From the IMG/VR virus record IMGVR_UViG_3300020472_000011, positions 52,052 to 116,051 of that record: a stretch of DNA of 64,000 bases, one strand, 5' to 3'. Shown in pieces: positions 21,378 to 27,381 of this stretch. The DNA comes from a virus. Positions within the stretch are counted from its first letter, which is position 1. Every line of letters starts with the position of its first letter. The position numbers and the translations under genes are program-made. The notes below the pieces were generated by a model, which had not been told where the DNA came from, searched no databases, and saw nothing but the letters and a program-made list of their open reading frames with translations.

Positions 21378-23182
21378 TACTCTTTAATCGCTGTAAATTT
21401 ACTATTTGCTACATCTACGTCAAGATATACTTCTCTAAGTACAGTGACATCGTTAGATGCAGGTTTTACACGCAGTTCAATACGATTATCTGAAAAACTT
21501 CCTTGAATGATTGTCAAATCATACAATACAATCTCACCATGATCATAATTAACGTCACCCAAAGAGTCATTTAAGACAATTTTTTCGCCTGTTACTGAAT
21601 CTAGTCTATATAGGACTATTTTGCCAGATCTATCCTCCAAATACGTGGTATAGTTTGGGTATTCTAGTGTTATGAAACCTGTAGATGATACAACTGGTTC
21701 ATCACATTCAATCTCAAATGCATTCTGATAACATATCTCGTAGAAGGAAGATGAATTCAACTGTGCATAGAAATCTTTCCTTAGTGTGATTGAGGTTAGG
21801 TTAGATTTGATTGCTCTATCTGATTCGTCAATGACACTAATGAATTTCGAATATCTGAACTTACCATTGAACTTTTCAGTCTGAGAAGTCTTCAAATATT
21901 CAAGTATCGCCTTAGCACCATTAGATGCTATTTGTTGCGGAAGTAATTCTGTTAGAGTACCATCGAAATTGATTTTCGAATCCATTTCAACATATAGAAT
22001 AGATGGATCCACCAATACAGGTCTCACAGATCCTACAGAATACTTCTTCAGGTCATCCTGTATCTGTTTCTTTGTATAAGCAGATAGGAATGAAGCATCA
22101 GATGGTTTAATTGAGAGAAACACCTTACCAAAGTCAGGTGGAACCTGTTCTTCACCACCAAATACAATAATATCACTAATAGCAGGGTATACATTACGTG
22201 CAATAACCTCATAATCAGAACTAGTCACTGCTCTGTTCTGAGAAGAGAAGAATTTGGGAGCAAGATACTTGATTTTAGAGATACTCTCTATATCTTCACC
22301 ACCATATGCTTTTTGTATTGTAGTTATGTTCTTTACACTATACGGAACATTAATGTTAATAGTACCGTCTGTTAATACACCACCAAATGTAAATGCCTTA
22401 GCACCATTGACATCTTTGCCATGAGTGATCACATAAGACATTTCAATGATATTACCATTCTCAAGTTTTTCACCTAAGATACCATCACCAAATATTACTT
22501 CATAGTTCTCATCTTCAATCTCATTCACAAAGTAAATTTTAGAATTACTATCAATAGTTGGATCTAAAATATTATCTGCTTTCTTAAACTCAGTAGAAAT
22601 ACTAGTATTACTATTATCAAATATTCTAATAGTGAGTGTATTGATATCTACATTAGAGTTTTCAATTAAAAATCTCTGACCCTTAACAGCACTATTATAT
22701 GTTGTTATAGTATTAAGAAGAGTACCCTCTACTAATTCAACATCTTCAAACACAGCAACGTTATTTGCTACCTCTGCTCTGTAGTCCTTTGTAGCAACAA
22801 ACTGATAACTAGTCTCATCTAAATTTGTTAAAAATCCACTACCCTTTTTCAAAGTAACAGAATCAGGTGCATTATTAGGAATATTGACATTAAAACTAAG
22901 ATTAGACTTTGCAGCAGTAATTGACTTTGGAGTATAACCTAACTGTTTCGCCAGAGACACCACATTGTCTCTCAGAGACGCAGAATCCAAGAACAGTTCA
23001 TTCACTACCATATTGGTATTGAACGCTGTATAGTACGTATTATAGGCAAGTACGTCTAGTAGTTGACTTAGTGCAGATCCTTCAAAATCATAATCAGTAA
23101 AATCTGTCTCTGCCCTCATGTAATCTTTGAGTGCAGTTTTTATATCAACAAAGTCTAAATTGTTTAACTGTGTGTATGGCAT
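21377..23182 (-). CDS. 6: Baseplate wedge subunit gp6
   Basis: A 601-residue protein, close to T4 gp6 (660). The N-terminus shows the gp6/baseplate-J type signature: FEGSALSQLLDVLAYNTYY and NELFLDSASLRDNVVSLAKQLGYTP (residues about 34-85). A central part includes FGDGILGEKLENGN (near 230) and YGGEDIESISKIKYLAPKF (near 290), both usual for this family. In T4, gp6 dimers link neighbouring wedges and form the inner baseplate ring. It is coupled on both sides by one-base overlaps, with the gp25 stop at its start and the GTG of gp7 at its end, so the three wedge proteins should be made together. Confidence 0.93.
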   Translation of the reverse strand: MPYTQLNNLDFVDIKTALKDYMRAETDFTDYDFEGSALSQLLDVLAYNTYYTAFNTNMVVNELFLDSASLRDNVVSLAKQLGYTPKSITAAKSNLSFNVNIPNNAPDSVTLKKGSGFLTNLDETSYQFVATKDYRAEVANNVAVFEDVELVEGTLLNTITTYNSAVKGQRFLIENSNVDINTLTIRIFDNSNTSISTEFKKADNILDPTIDSNSKIYFVNEIEDENYEVIFGDGILGEKLENGNIIEMSYVITHGKDVNGAKAFTFGGVLTDGTININVPYSVKNITTIQKAYGGEDIESISKIKYLAPKFFSSQNRAVTSSDYEVIARNVYPAISDIIVFGGEEQVPPDFGKVFLSIKPSDASFLSAYTKKQIQDDLKKYSVGSVRPVLVDPSILYVEMDSKINFDGTLTELLPQQIASNGAKAILEYLKTSQTEKFNGKFRYSKFISVIDESDRAIKSNLTSITLRKDFYAQLNSSSFYEICYQNAFEIECDEPVVSSTGFITLEYPNYTTYLEDRSGKIVLYRLDSVTGEKIVLNDSLGDVNYDHGEIVLYDLTIIQGSFSDNRIELRVKPASNDVTVLREVYLDVDVANSKFTAIKE

Positions 23183-23577
23183 TATCTCGTTCTAGCTAGA
23201 AAGAAGTCTACTGTGACTGGTGGAATCGAAGTTCCAATAATTTTATAGGTTAATTCAACATCAAATCCATTTTCAGCATCATTAGGTATTGCTCTACAAG
23301 AACTAATCCTAATTCTTGGTTCGAATCTACCAAGACATTGCCTAATTGATGTTGTTATCAGTCCTGCTGTAGCAAAATCTAGCGGTTCAAACAAAAAACG
23401 GCGAAGACTGCTACCCAAATCGGGTTGAAACAGTCTTTCGCCTCTGTCGGTTAATAATAATGTCGTTATAGACTGCTTAATCGCAGCACTATCCTTTGTA
23501 ACTACTACATCGTCAGTTACAGGGTGCTTTTTAAAAGCTAAAGATAAATCCTTGAAGGACTGCGTTAACTTCGCCAC
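23182..23577 (-). CDS. 25: Baseplate wedge subunit gp25 (T4 gp25/lysozyme-like fold family)
   Basis: 131 residues, the same size as T4 gp25 (132). The family core is clear: LLTDRGERLFQPDLGSSL (41-58) followed by RRFLFEP, and the EPR motif at 86-88 (GRFEPRIRI). In T4, gp25 sits at the core of the wedge and primes sheath polymerisation; relatives occur in contractile injection systems. The start codon is GTG at 23577 (GTG GCG AAG). A CTAAATA sequence about 25 bases upstream is a possible but weak late-promoter variant. The TAATG junction with gp6 suggests coupled translation. Confidence 0.95.
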   Translation of the reverse strand: MAKLTQSFKDLSLAFKKHPVTDDVVVTKDSAAIKQSITTLLLTDRGERLFQPDLGSSLRRFLFEPLDFATAGLITTSIRQCLGRFEPRIRISSCRAIPNDAENGFDVELTYKIIGTSIPPVTVDFFLARTR

Positions 23578-23604
23578 ACAAGTAGAAAGAATATTCCTAC
23601 TTAT

Positions 23605-23901
23605 TTAGACGCTATAAAACGTATAATTCAAAAATAACTCTTCTCCCTTCTTAATAGCTCTAATAGTCCTCATATGATATATTTGCCCCCACTCCTCAGT
23701 TTCAAAGTCTTTAATGCAATTGGGTTCATATGAATGATTTACAAATCCACCCAAAGGTGTCCTCATAATCGTATCATCCACTACTACGTGGGATATACCC
23801 AGATAAACATCATCTGGAATATCCTCCAATGCAAAAAGACCTTGACCTGCTATAGGACTATCTTTTATATGTAAGAATTTCGGTAATGCTTGATATGTCA
23901 T
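23605..23901 (-). CDS. SET-domain protein (putative lysine methyltransferase)
   Basis: 98 residues covering a minimal SET core. Visible are an N-terminal GQGLFALEDIPDD segment (19-31; the family usually shows G-x-G-hydrophobic-A), the NHSYEPNC motif (55-62; S-adenosylmethionine and pseudoknot region), and GEELFLNY (86-93) with the usual catalytic-site tyrosine. SET proteins transfer a methyl group from SAM to lysine side chains. There is no pre- or post-SET zinc region and no signal sequence. It sits inside the late baseplate operon, 27 bases upstream of gp25, so the substrate could be a virion or a host protein. Similar short SET proteins occur in cyanophages. Domain call is firm; activity and target are unknown. 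Confidence 0.85.
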   Translation of the reverse strand: MTYQALPKFLHIKDSPIAGQGLFALEDIPDDVYLGISHVVVDDTIMRTPLGGFVNHSYEPNCIKDFETEEWGQIYHMRTIRAIKKGEELFLNYTFYSV

Positions 23902-23931
23902 AATGTATCACTCGGAGATTCGGCGTTCGGG

Positions 23932-24081
23932 TCAGAACTGTTTAGGATGAGTTACTACATCACCATGTATCTCACCAATGTCATCTATATGTGCATGATC
24001 GATCTTCTCGATATGCAAATGTTCTAAAGCATTAGCAATTCGTTCAAGAGAATTAGCAATGCGAGAAAAATCTTCACTCAT
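23932..24081 (-). CDS. Small 49-residue amphipathic/coiled-coil protein
   Basis: Start ATG at 24081 in a TAATG overlap with the upstream 49-residue gene; stop TGA at 23932-23934. The protein reads MSEDFSRIANSLERIANALE followed by HLHIEKIDHAHIDDIGEIHG. The first half is a short amphipathic helix with an internal repeat (RIANSLE/RIANALE), and the second half is rich in His, Asp and Ile. It sits in the late operon between the PAAR tip gene and the SET gene. I do not recognise a family. Coding status is supported by the exact coupling and by protein-like composition. Confidence 0.6.
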   Translation of the reverse strand: MSEDFSRIANSLERIANALEHLHIEKIDHAHIDDIGEIHGDVVTHPKQF

Positions 24082-24230
24082 TAAACTCTCCCCTGTCCTC
24101 TATAACGCTTCTTAGCCTTGTTTCTGCTAGTTGCAGAATACTTAGTATGCTGACCAGTCCCTTGACGAGTCTTTTTAGGATGTGCCTCAATCGTAACGAG
24201 ACCACCACTTATATTTTTACGGATTGCCAT
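24081..24230 (-). CDS. Small very basic protein (49 aa)
   Basis: ATG at 24230, stop TAA sharing one base with the next start. The protein begins MAIRKNISGGLVTIEAHPKK and ends RNKAKKRYRGQGRV; about a quarter of residues are Lys or Arg, with only one acidic residue. The C-terminal K/R cluster suggests nucleic-acid or polyanion binding, or packing against the tail. The start is preceded at 24252-24257 by a TATAAT hexamer. I know similar short basic proteins from cyanophage tail operons, but no assigned function. Confidence 0.65.
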   Translation of the reverse strand: MAIRKNISGGLVTIEAHPKKTRQGTGQHTKYSATSRNKAKKRYRGQGRV

Positions 24231-24251
24231 AAACTAAAATAAACTATCATA

Positions 24252-24257
24252 ATTATA
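24252..24257 (-). promoter_or_regulatory. TATAAT -10 element upstream of the 49-aa basic gene
   Basis: On the minus strand the sequence GTGTTATAATTATGATAG lies about 22 bases upstream of the ATG at 24230, between it and the PAAR gene stop. No clear -35 is visible. It may be an internal promoter of the late operon. Confidence 0.35.
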
Positions 24258-24269
24258 ACACAAGATTCT

Positions 24270-24575
24270 TCATCCTGCAATAACACTGGTATCGCCTGAA
24301 TTGATACTGCCACCAGCACTGCATGATATACCATCACCAACTCTGGCAAGTGCTTTCCCATTCACCTGAACACTTGAGGATCCTTCTGTTACTTTCGTAG
24401 CATGAGGCAAACACTTATCACCTGCTGGTGCATTATGTGTAACGAGATTACTACCTACGACAGCAACGTCCTTTCCATTAATCTGCACAGAAGAATCACC
24501 ATCATTGATAGTGGTGGTTGCATCACACCCATGTCCAGTAGTTACTTCACTTCCTTTAGTCGCTGCTGCTGGCAT
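24270..24575 (-). CDS. PAAR-motif tail-tip protein (gp5.4-like)
   Basis: 101 residues, the usual size of a single PAAR domain. It shows the alternating Gly/Asn-rich turns of this fold: ATKGSEVTTGHGC, VQINGKDVAVVGSN, PHATKVTEGSSSVQVNGK and RVGDGISCSAGG. The family forms a sharp cone capped by a metal ion at the tip of phage and type VI spikes; in T4 gp5.4 plays this part. Start ATG at 24575 follows GGAGGATAACG, a good ribosome-binding site. It lies in the late operon upstream of SET and gp25. Confidence is high from length, composition and location. Confidence 0.9.
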   Translation of the reverse strand: MPAAATKGSEVTTGHGCDATTTINDGDSSVQINGKDVAVVGSNLVTHNAPAGDKCLPHATKVTEGSSSVQVNGKALARVGDGISCSAGGSINSGDTSVIAG

Positions 24576-24666
24576 CGTTATCCTCCAATGCTATCTGTAC
24601 ACTATCGATAAACTTACCCATAGAAAGATGTAGAGTGTTTATCGATATAATGTCATGAATCATCAT
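24556..24666 (-). CDS. Possible 36-residue leader gene overlapping PAAR
   Basis: A short open frame from ATG-ATG at 24666/24663 to TAA at 24556-24558. It encodes MMIHDIISINTLHLSMGKFI followed by DSVQIALEDNDASSSD. It fills the otherwise empty 110 bases between the upstream coiled-coil gene and PAAR, overlapping the PAAR start by 20 bases and carrying the PAAR ribosome-binding site inside it, which could couple the two. The peptide has a plausible amphipathic helix and acidic tail. No family recognised; a leader role is possible. Confidence 0.45.
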   Translation of the reverse strand: MMIHDIISINTLHLSMGKFIDSVQIALEDNDASSSD

Positions 24667-24685
24667 GATCTCTCTATACTTTTCT

Positions 24686-24904
24686 TCATCCACCTGAATA
24701 CTTTCCTAAAATATCAATCTTCTCATATATGTCATCAAGAGTCTTCGCTAACGTCAAGTAATCCTTCGAGTGCGGTGGCTTGTACATCAACTGTGGGTGT
24801 TCTAAATTCTTCACCCTCTCCTCCAAGCTGTTCAATCTCTTGTGCAGCGTCTGGAGTTGCTCGTTTGACCTGTTCGTTAGTGAGTGGTTGTCTACTGTCA
24901 TCAT
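24686..24904 (-). CDS. Small coiled-coil protein, overlapping reading frame
   Basis: 72 residues from ATG at 24904. A clear coiled-coil segment (EQLQTLHKRLNSLEERVKNL, about residues 14-33) is followed by HPQLMYKPPHSKDYLTLAKT and a C-terminal helix. The first 170 bases overlap the 3' part of the 90-residue gene in another frame. Both frames give protein-like sequences, so this may be a true dual-coding segment. It belongs to the small-protein cluster that begins the late baseplate operon. Function unknown. Confidence 0.55.
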   Translation of the reverse strand: MMTVDNHSLTNRSNEQLQTLHKRLNSLEERVKNLEHPQLMYKPPHSKDYLTLAKTLDDIYEKIDILGKYSGG

Positions 24905-25007
24905 CTATTCCTGAAAATCGTTTGCTTGCTGCGTTTTCAAATTCATCACAAAAGTTGTCGAAATCTGCTAACGCCTTTTCATAGTAGTTTAGTTGTTCTT
25001 TGGTCAT
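24735..25007 (-). CDS. Acidic small protein, unknown function
   Basis: 90 residues from ATG at 25007, in an ATGA overlap with the upstream coiled-coil gene. The N-terminal part is helical and acidic (KEQLNYYEKALADFDNFCDE), the middle reads RQPLTNEQVKRATPDAAQEI, and the C-terminus ends LLDVSEDS. The strict overlap and composition support coding. Its last 170 bases are also covered by the frame of the 72-residue coiled-coil protein. I do not recognise the family; it may be a tail-assembly helper by position. Confidence 0.6.
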   Translation of the reverse strand: MTKEQLNYYEKALADFDNFCDEFENAASKRFSGIDDDSRQPLTNEQVKRATPDAAQEIEQLGGEGEEFRTPTVDVQATALEGLLDVSEDS

Positions 25008-25237
25008 AATCCCATTCCTTTGCCGAAACTTGACACTGGTTTACCTCCTGACATACCTGGCAAGTCTGCAAGGGGGTCGTTTACAGGATCCTGTTTGAAC
25101 CTTGAGTCTAATTCGAATTGTTCGAATCGTTTCTCTAAAACACTCAAACGGCGATCTAGTTGTCTTTCGACATCATTGATTCTATTTTGCAGTTGCATCA
25201 TCTGCATTAGAATCTCACTTGTAGTAACTTCTGCCAT
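25004..25237 (-). CDS. Coiled-coil small protein
   Basis: 77 residues from ATG at 25237. Residues about 10-45 form a strong predicted coiled coil (MMQLQNRINDVERQLDRRL and SVLEKRFEQFEL). The rest is a Pro/Gly-rich tail (DLPGMSGGKPVSSFGKGMGL). It overlaps the next gene by four bases and lies four bases after the upstream membrane-protein gene. Coiled-coil oligomers of this sort often act as structural connectors, but no family is assigned. Confidence 0.65.
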   Translation of the reverse strand: MAEVTTSEILMQMMQLQNRINDVERQLDRRLSVLEKRFEQFELDSRFKQDPVNDPLADLPGMSGGKPVSSFGKGMGL

Positions 25238-25240
25238 TTT

Positions 25241-25426
25241 TTAAAGTATGATTATAGTAAGTATAACACCCTCAGCGAAACTTAACCACTGTATTTGATA
25301 GTTTGACAACCCAGTCTTTTTCTGAAACCATCGGATGCTCTTTTTATGAAGCATTGCAGTTCCGATGCGTCTCTGGTTAAACCATCTCGCAACCTTCTCT
25401 GCTTTACTTAATTCTCTATATGCCAT
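25241..25426 (-). CDS. Small basic protein with C-terminal hydrophobic helix
   Basis: 61 residues from the ATG at 25426 (MAYRELSKAEKVARWFNQRR). The open frame extends further upstream (to 25513) but those codons give a low-complexity Lys/Phe-rich stretch, so the later start is preferred. The N-terminal two-thirds is basic and Trp-rich (KKSIRWFQKKTGL); the last 15 residues (LSFAEGVILTIIIL) could be a short membrane anchor. First gene of the late baseplate operon, about 75 bases after a GATAAATA late promoter. Function unknown. Confidence 0.65.
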   Translation of the reverse strand: MAYRELSKAEKVARWFNQRRIGTAMLHKKSIRWFQKKTGLSNYQIQWLSFAEGVILTIIIL

Positions 25427-25501
25427 GATAAACTTTTTGGGCGATTTTTTTGCTGGAAAATTTTTTCCAAAACTAAGGTTTTGAAATTTTAATTTTGTAA
25501 T

Positions 25502-25509
25502 TATATTTA
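25502..25509 (-). promoter_or_regulatory. T4-type late promoter (GATAAATA) opening the baseplate operon
   Basis: On the minus strand, GATAAATATAAT lies 76 bases upstream of the first gene of the late operon, in the only sizeable gap between the accessory genes and the tail genes. GATAAATA fits the NATAAATA late consensus; the overlapping TATAAT at 25501-25496 could also serve a host-type sigma factor. Confidence 0.65.
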
Positions 25510-25586
25510 TCACGCTCTGGGAAACGTTTGTAGGTTACAAAGGTTCCACGTTTTTCGCTCGGCGACCCCATCGGTCGGGGGATCAC

Positions 25587-25612
25587 AAAAAAACCCTGTC
25601 TTTCGGACAGGG
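25587..25612 (-). terminator. Rho-independent terminator after the accessory cluster
   Basis: Minus strand: CCCTGTC-CGAAA-GACAGGG followed by seven T. The 7-bp perfect stem (25594-25612) and T-run lie 14 bases downstream of the 87-residue gene, separating accessory genes from the late operon. Confidence 0.85.
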
Positions 25613-25625
25613 TGTGTTATAATTG

Positions 25626-25889
25626 TTACATCCAGCAACCGTTGAGACTGTCGCCCCAACCGTTCCTAAAATACTCCTCACGCTCACGGTCTCTGATTTG
25701 AGGGTCGCCTAAGTCATCCATGACATCTTGTAAAAAGTTGACTGGTGAAACTTCGACTGTGTGAGGTGCGATACCTGCACTCGCTCTGTCATGTTCTTGT
25801 GTCATGCGAGCGAGGATTGATTTCATTGCTGCCTGTACAACAGGGTCACGGCGAGCAGATTCGTTTGTGAGAAAGATGTTTTTGTTCAT
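25626..25889 (-). CDS. Hypothetical acidic protein (87 aa)
   Basis: Chosen start ATG at 25889 (MNKNIFLTNESARRDPVVQA), because a TATAAT at 25901-25896 sits only six bases upstream and any earlier start would precede the promoter. The protein is mainly helical in the first half (AAMKSILARMTQEHDRAS), then an acidic linker (DVMDDLGDPQIRDREREEYF) and NGWGDSLNGCWM at the end. Such spacing would give a leaderless or nearly leaderless transcript. Last gene of the accessory cluster before a strong terminator. No family recognised. Confidence 0.65.
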   Translation of the reverse strand: MNKNIFLTNESARRDPVVQAAMKSILARMTQEHDRASAGIAPHTVEVSPVNFLQDVMDDLGDPQIRDREREEYFRNGWGDSLNGCWM

Positions 25890-25895
25890 GCTCTT

Positions 25896-25901
25896 ATTAT
25901 A
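25896..25901 (-). promoter_or_regulatory. TATAAT -10 element six bases before an ATG
   Basis: CTCTATAATAAGAGCATG on the minus strand. The hexamer matches the -10 of other cassettes in this region, but the ATG follows at the expected transcription start, so initiation would yield a leaderless mRNA. No obvious -35. Confidence 0.5.
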
Positions 25902-25938
25902 GAGGATAGGGTGACGGTTGCCCATCACCCTGTTACAA

Positions 25939-26070
25939 TCAGTAACACAATTCACAACGTATGCCAGCACCTTGATAGAATGCAAGCATGTCCAACGCTT
26001 TCTCTTTACAAGAAAATGAAATTGTTCTTGCGTTGCGTTGGTCGTTGGGTGTCCAGTAGCGAATGCTCAT
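25939..26070 (-). CDS. Hypothetical protein (43 aa)
   Basis: ATG at 26070 shares a base with the stop of the upstream 101-residue gene (TAATG); stop TGA at 25939-25941. The sequence MSIRYWTPNDQRNARTISFS then CKEKALDMLAFYQGAGIRCE looks like a small alpha/beta protein with three Cys residues. Coupled expression with its neighbour is likely. Too short for a family call. Confidence 0.6.
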   Translation of the reverse strand: MSIRYWTPNDQRNARTISFSCKEKALDMLAFYQGAGIRCELCY

Positions 26071-26375
26071 TAGTTAAAAACTGCGTTGGTTTGCACTTGT
26101 GAGATTAGCACACTGTCTTGCCTGAACTGTTTCTTATACGCTGCTGCGATACAGTTCAAACTAAGCATGTGTGTGTCAACCTCTGAATCGGCACACTCAA
26201 GATAAAATATCTTGGTTTGCTCTAGTTCACCCTTCCAGAGACCTTCGCCGTCTATGAATGTGCCATACTCAAAGTGTGGCATAATCTCACGGCGAATAAA
26301 CTCATCCATCATGAAATCGGTAACTGTGCCATTGTTGGGAATGTCACGACCCATGATTAGTTCGAGTCTTTTCAA
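26070..26375 (-). CDS. Hypothetical protein (101 aa), TTG start
   Basis: The frame begins with TTG at 26375, preceded by AGAGGCAT. The leader ACACAACACAGAGG aligns with ACAACACACAAAGG in front of the ATG of the gene at 27887, which supports the TTG. The alternative is ATG at 26354 (MGRDIPNNGTVTDFMMDEFI). The protein contains RREIMPHFEYGTFIDGEGLW and a Cys-containing C-terminal half. It is followed by a coupled 43-residue gene. I do not recognise a family. Confidence 0.65.
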   Translation of the reverse strand: MKRLELIMGRDIPNNGTVTDFMMDEFIRREIMPHFEYGTFIDGEGLWKGELEQTKIFYLECADSEVDTHMLSLNCIAAAYKKQFRQDSVLISQVQTNAVFN

Positions 26376-26401
26376 AATGCCTCTGTGTTGTGTACTCTCT
26401 T

Positions 26402-26407
26402 ATTATA
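26402..26407 (-). promoter_or_regulatory. TATAAT promoter of the 26375 gene cassette
   Basis: Minus strand CCCTCTATAATAAGAGAGTACAC. It lies immediately after the T-run of the preceding terminator and 26 bases upstream of the TTG start. Same leader type as at 27914-27919. No -35 consensus; a phage activator or minimal promoter is possible. Confidence 0.6.
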
Positions 26408-26412
26408 GAGGG

Positions 26413-26435
26413 AAAAAGACCCCTGTGAAGGGGTC
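26413..26435 (-). terminator. Hairpin terminator GACCCC...GGGGTC
   Basis: Minus strand GACCCC-TTCACA-GGGGTC followed by five T. The 18-base hairpin is identical to the one at 27932-27949. It ends the transcript of the 59-residue gene whose stop lies at 26458. Confidence 0.8.
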
Positions 26436-26439
26436 GTGT

Positions 26440-26457
26440 ACCAGTTTGTCAACTGGT
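26440..26457. repeat. Stop-codon dyad, copy A
   Basis: ACCAGTT-TGTC-AACTGGT, a perfect 7-bp inverted repeat abutting the stop codon of the 59-residue gene (26458-26460) and followed by the terminator. A member of the CAGTT-NNNN-AACTG family found at several gene ends between 26 and 35 kb. Confidence 0.7.
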
Positions 26458-26637
26458 CTATGCGAACAATGGACGCATGTAATCTTTGAATTCTTCGCAC
26501 ATAGCAACAGCGAGTATGCGTAATTGCTTTTCATCACTGTTGTTGCCGTCTGCTCTCAATTCGTCATAACATGCTTGCCTTATTCCTAAGTCTGTGATGT
26601 CGTACTCATGAAGTTTGACGTGCTTGAAAAAACTCAT
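26458..26637 (-). CDS. Hypothetical protein (59 aa)
   Basis: ATG at 26637 in an ATGA overlap with the upstream gene; TAG at 26458-26460. MSFFKHVKLHEYDITDLGIR then QACYDELRADGNNSDEKQLR. Probably a small helical protein. Third gene of a three-gene transcript (27019 to 26458) closed by a dyad and a terminator. No family recognised. Confidence 0.6.
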   Translation of the reverse strand: MSFFKHVKLHEYDITDLGIRQACYDELRADGNNSDEKQLRILAVAMCEEFKDYMRPLFA

Positions 26638-26849
26638 AGATTCTCCTTAATAGTGTGTGCTTTTTGTGTTACTAACTCAGAGACAATATCAAAGAGTTCG
26701 TAATAGTTAACCCCTTCCCAGTCTGTCCAATCACAGACATAATCAAAAGAGTTATAGTCAACTGTGTTGTCTATGTTGGTTGGGGCAGACTTAAGTTGAT
26801 TGTCTTTACCAAACCAAAAAGTGCGTCCAAAGAATTCAGATTGTACCAT
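26634..26849 (-). CDS. Hypothetical protein (71 aa), aromatic-rich
   Basis: Start ATG at 26849 (MVQSEFFGRTFWFGKDNQLK), three bases after the upstream stop, with GGGAG 13 bases upstream. The protein is rich in Phe, Trp, Tyr and Asp (NSFDYVCDWTDWEGVNYYEL) and ends in a helix. The ATGA overlap with the next gene indicates coupling. Function unknown. Confidence 0.6.
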   Translation of the reverse strand: MVQSEFFGRTFWFGKDNQLKSAPTNIDNTVDYNSFDYVCDWTDWEGVNYYELFDIVSELVTQKAHTIKENL

Positions 26850-26851
26850 GT

Positions 26852-27019
26852 TTAGTTGTACTCCCAAAATGCTGGTTCACAAACCTTATCAGTCAAGGTG
26901 TTGTAATCCTCGTTGTTAACATTCTCTGGAAGACCCATATCGTTGAAGTATCTTATTATCTCAACCAATGCAGTCTCCTCTGCTTCGGTGATACTTAAGG
27001 TGCGAATCGTTTCAGACAT
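26852..27019 (-). CDS. Hypothetical acidic protein (55 aa)
   Basis: ATG at 27019, TAA at 26852-26854. MSETIRTLSITEAEETALVE then IIRYFNDMGLPENVNNEDYN. An acidic N-terminal helix followed by a loop-rich C-terminus ending PAFWEYN. First of three adjacent genes. Too short to assign. Confidence 0.6.
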   Translation of the reverse strand: MSETIRTLSITEAEETALVEIIRYFNDMGLPENVNNEDYNTLTDKVCEPAFWEYN

Positions 27020-27064
27020 GTAATAGAAAAAATGTGTGATAGAGAGGACTTACAACTTCAAAAC

Positions 27065-27193
27065 TCAAGCAACTAAGTTGACAGTTTCAAACTGTGAGTA
27101 CAAGAGGTCTCCAAACATAAAGAGCAGTTTTCCACAGCGTGACCCGAAGATCATCTGATTGTTGCTCACCCCTGCCTTGCGTTTGCCTCTCAT
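27065..27193 (-). CDS. Small basic protein (42 aa)
   Basis: ATG at 27193 with TATAAT only six bases upstream (27205-27200); TGA at 27065-27067. MRGKRKAGVSNNQMIFGSRC then GKLLFMFGDLLYSQFETVNL. A basic N-terminus precedes a hydrophobic stretch. An ACAGTTT-C-AAACTGT dyad lies within its last codons (27081-27095). A later start at M14 is possible if leaderless translation does not occur. Confidence 0.5.
   Translation of the reverse strand: MRGKRKAGVSNNQMIFGSRCGKLLFMFGDLLYSQFETVNLVA
27081..27095. repeat. Dyad ACAGTTT-C-AAACTGT inside a gene end
   Basis: Perfect 7-bp arms with a one-base centre, 14 bases before the stop of the 42-residue gene. It shares the CAGTT/AACTG arms of the stop-codon dyad family but lacks the 4-base TGTN loop, so membership is uncertain. 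Confidence 0.4.
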
Positions 27194-27199
27194 ATTATT

Positions 27200-27205
27200 A
27201 TTATA
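27200..27205 (-). promoter_or_regulatory. TATAAT six bases before an ATG
   Basis: Minus strand CAATTGCTATAATAATAATATG. As at 25896-25901, the -10 hexamer leaves no room for a normal leader before the ATG at 27193. Confidence 0.5.
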
Positions 27206-27238
27206 GCAATTGGGTTGGACTTATCTACATGAGTTGTG

Positions 27239-27254
27239 CCACTTTGTGAACTGG
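27239..27254. repeat. Stop-codon dyad, degenerate copy B
   Basis: CCACTT-TGTG-AACTGG, 6-bp arms with one mismatch, one base after the TGA of the 41-residue gene. Same loop (TGTG) and position as the other copies, but no hairpin terminator follows before the next TATAAT. Confidence 0.55.
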
Positions 27255-27255
27255 T

Positions 27256-27381
27256 TCAATCCATGTAAGAAATCTCAATCATTGCACAATCATTTGTATG
27301 TGCCTCTATAATAGGGGCATCCTCTTCGGGGTGCTCATCATAGTAAGCAAGTTCATTTTTTAAATACTCTTCCCAGTCCAT
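27256..27381 (-). CDS. Small acidic protein (41 aa)
   Basis: ATG at 27381 preceded by GGAG eight bases upstream and by TATAAT at 27412-27407; TGA at 27256-27258. The protein reads MDWEEYLKNELAYYDEHPEE then DAPIIEAHTNDCAMIEISYM; about a quarter of residues are Asp or Glu. The promoter-plus-RBS arrangement supports it as an independent gene. Function unknown; a host-factor-binding mimic would be speculation. Confidence 0.6.
   Translation of the reverse strand: MDWEEYLKNELAYYDEHPEEDAPIIEAHTNDCAMIEISYMD

Noticed and set aside
23600-23608. CTAAATA upstream of gp25 (and at 38791-38799) as late promoter
   Set aside because: Does not fit NATAAATA at the second position; left as a remark rather than a feature.
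25911-26102. Plus-strand frame of 63 codons
   Set aside because: Covers the coupled 43-residue minus-strand gene and its neighbour junction; no plus-strand promoter or ribosome-binding site.
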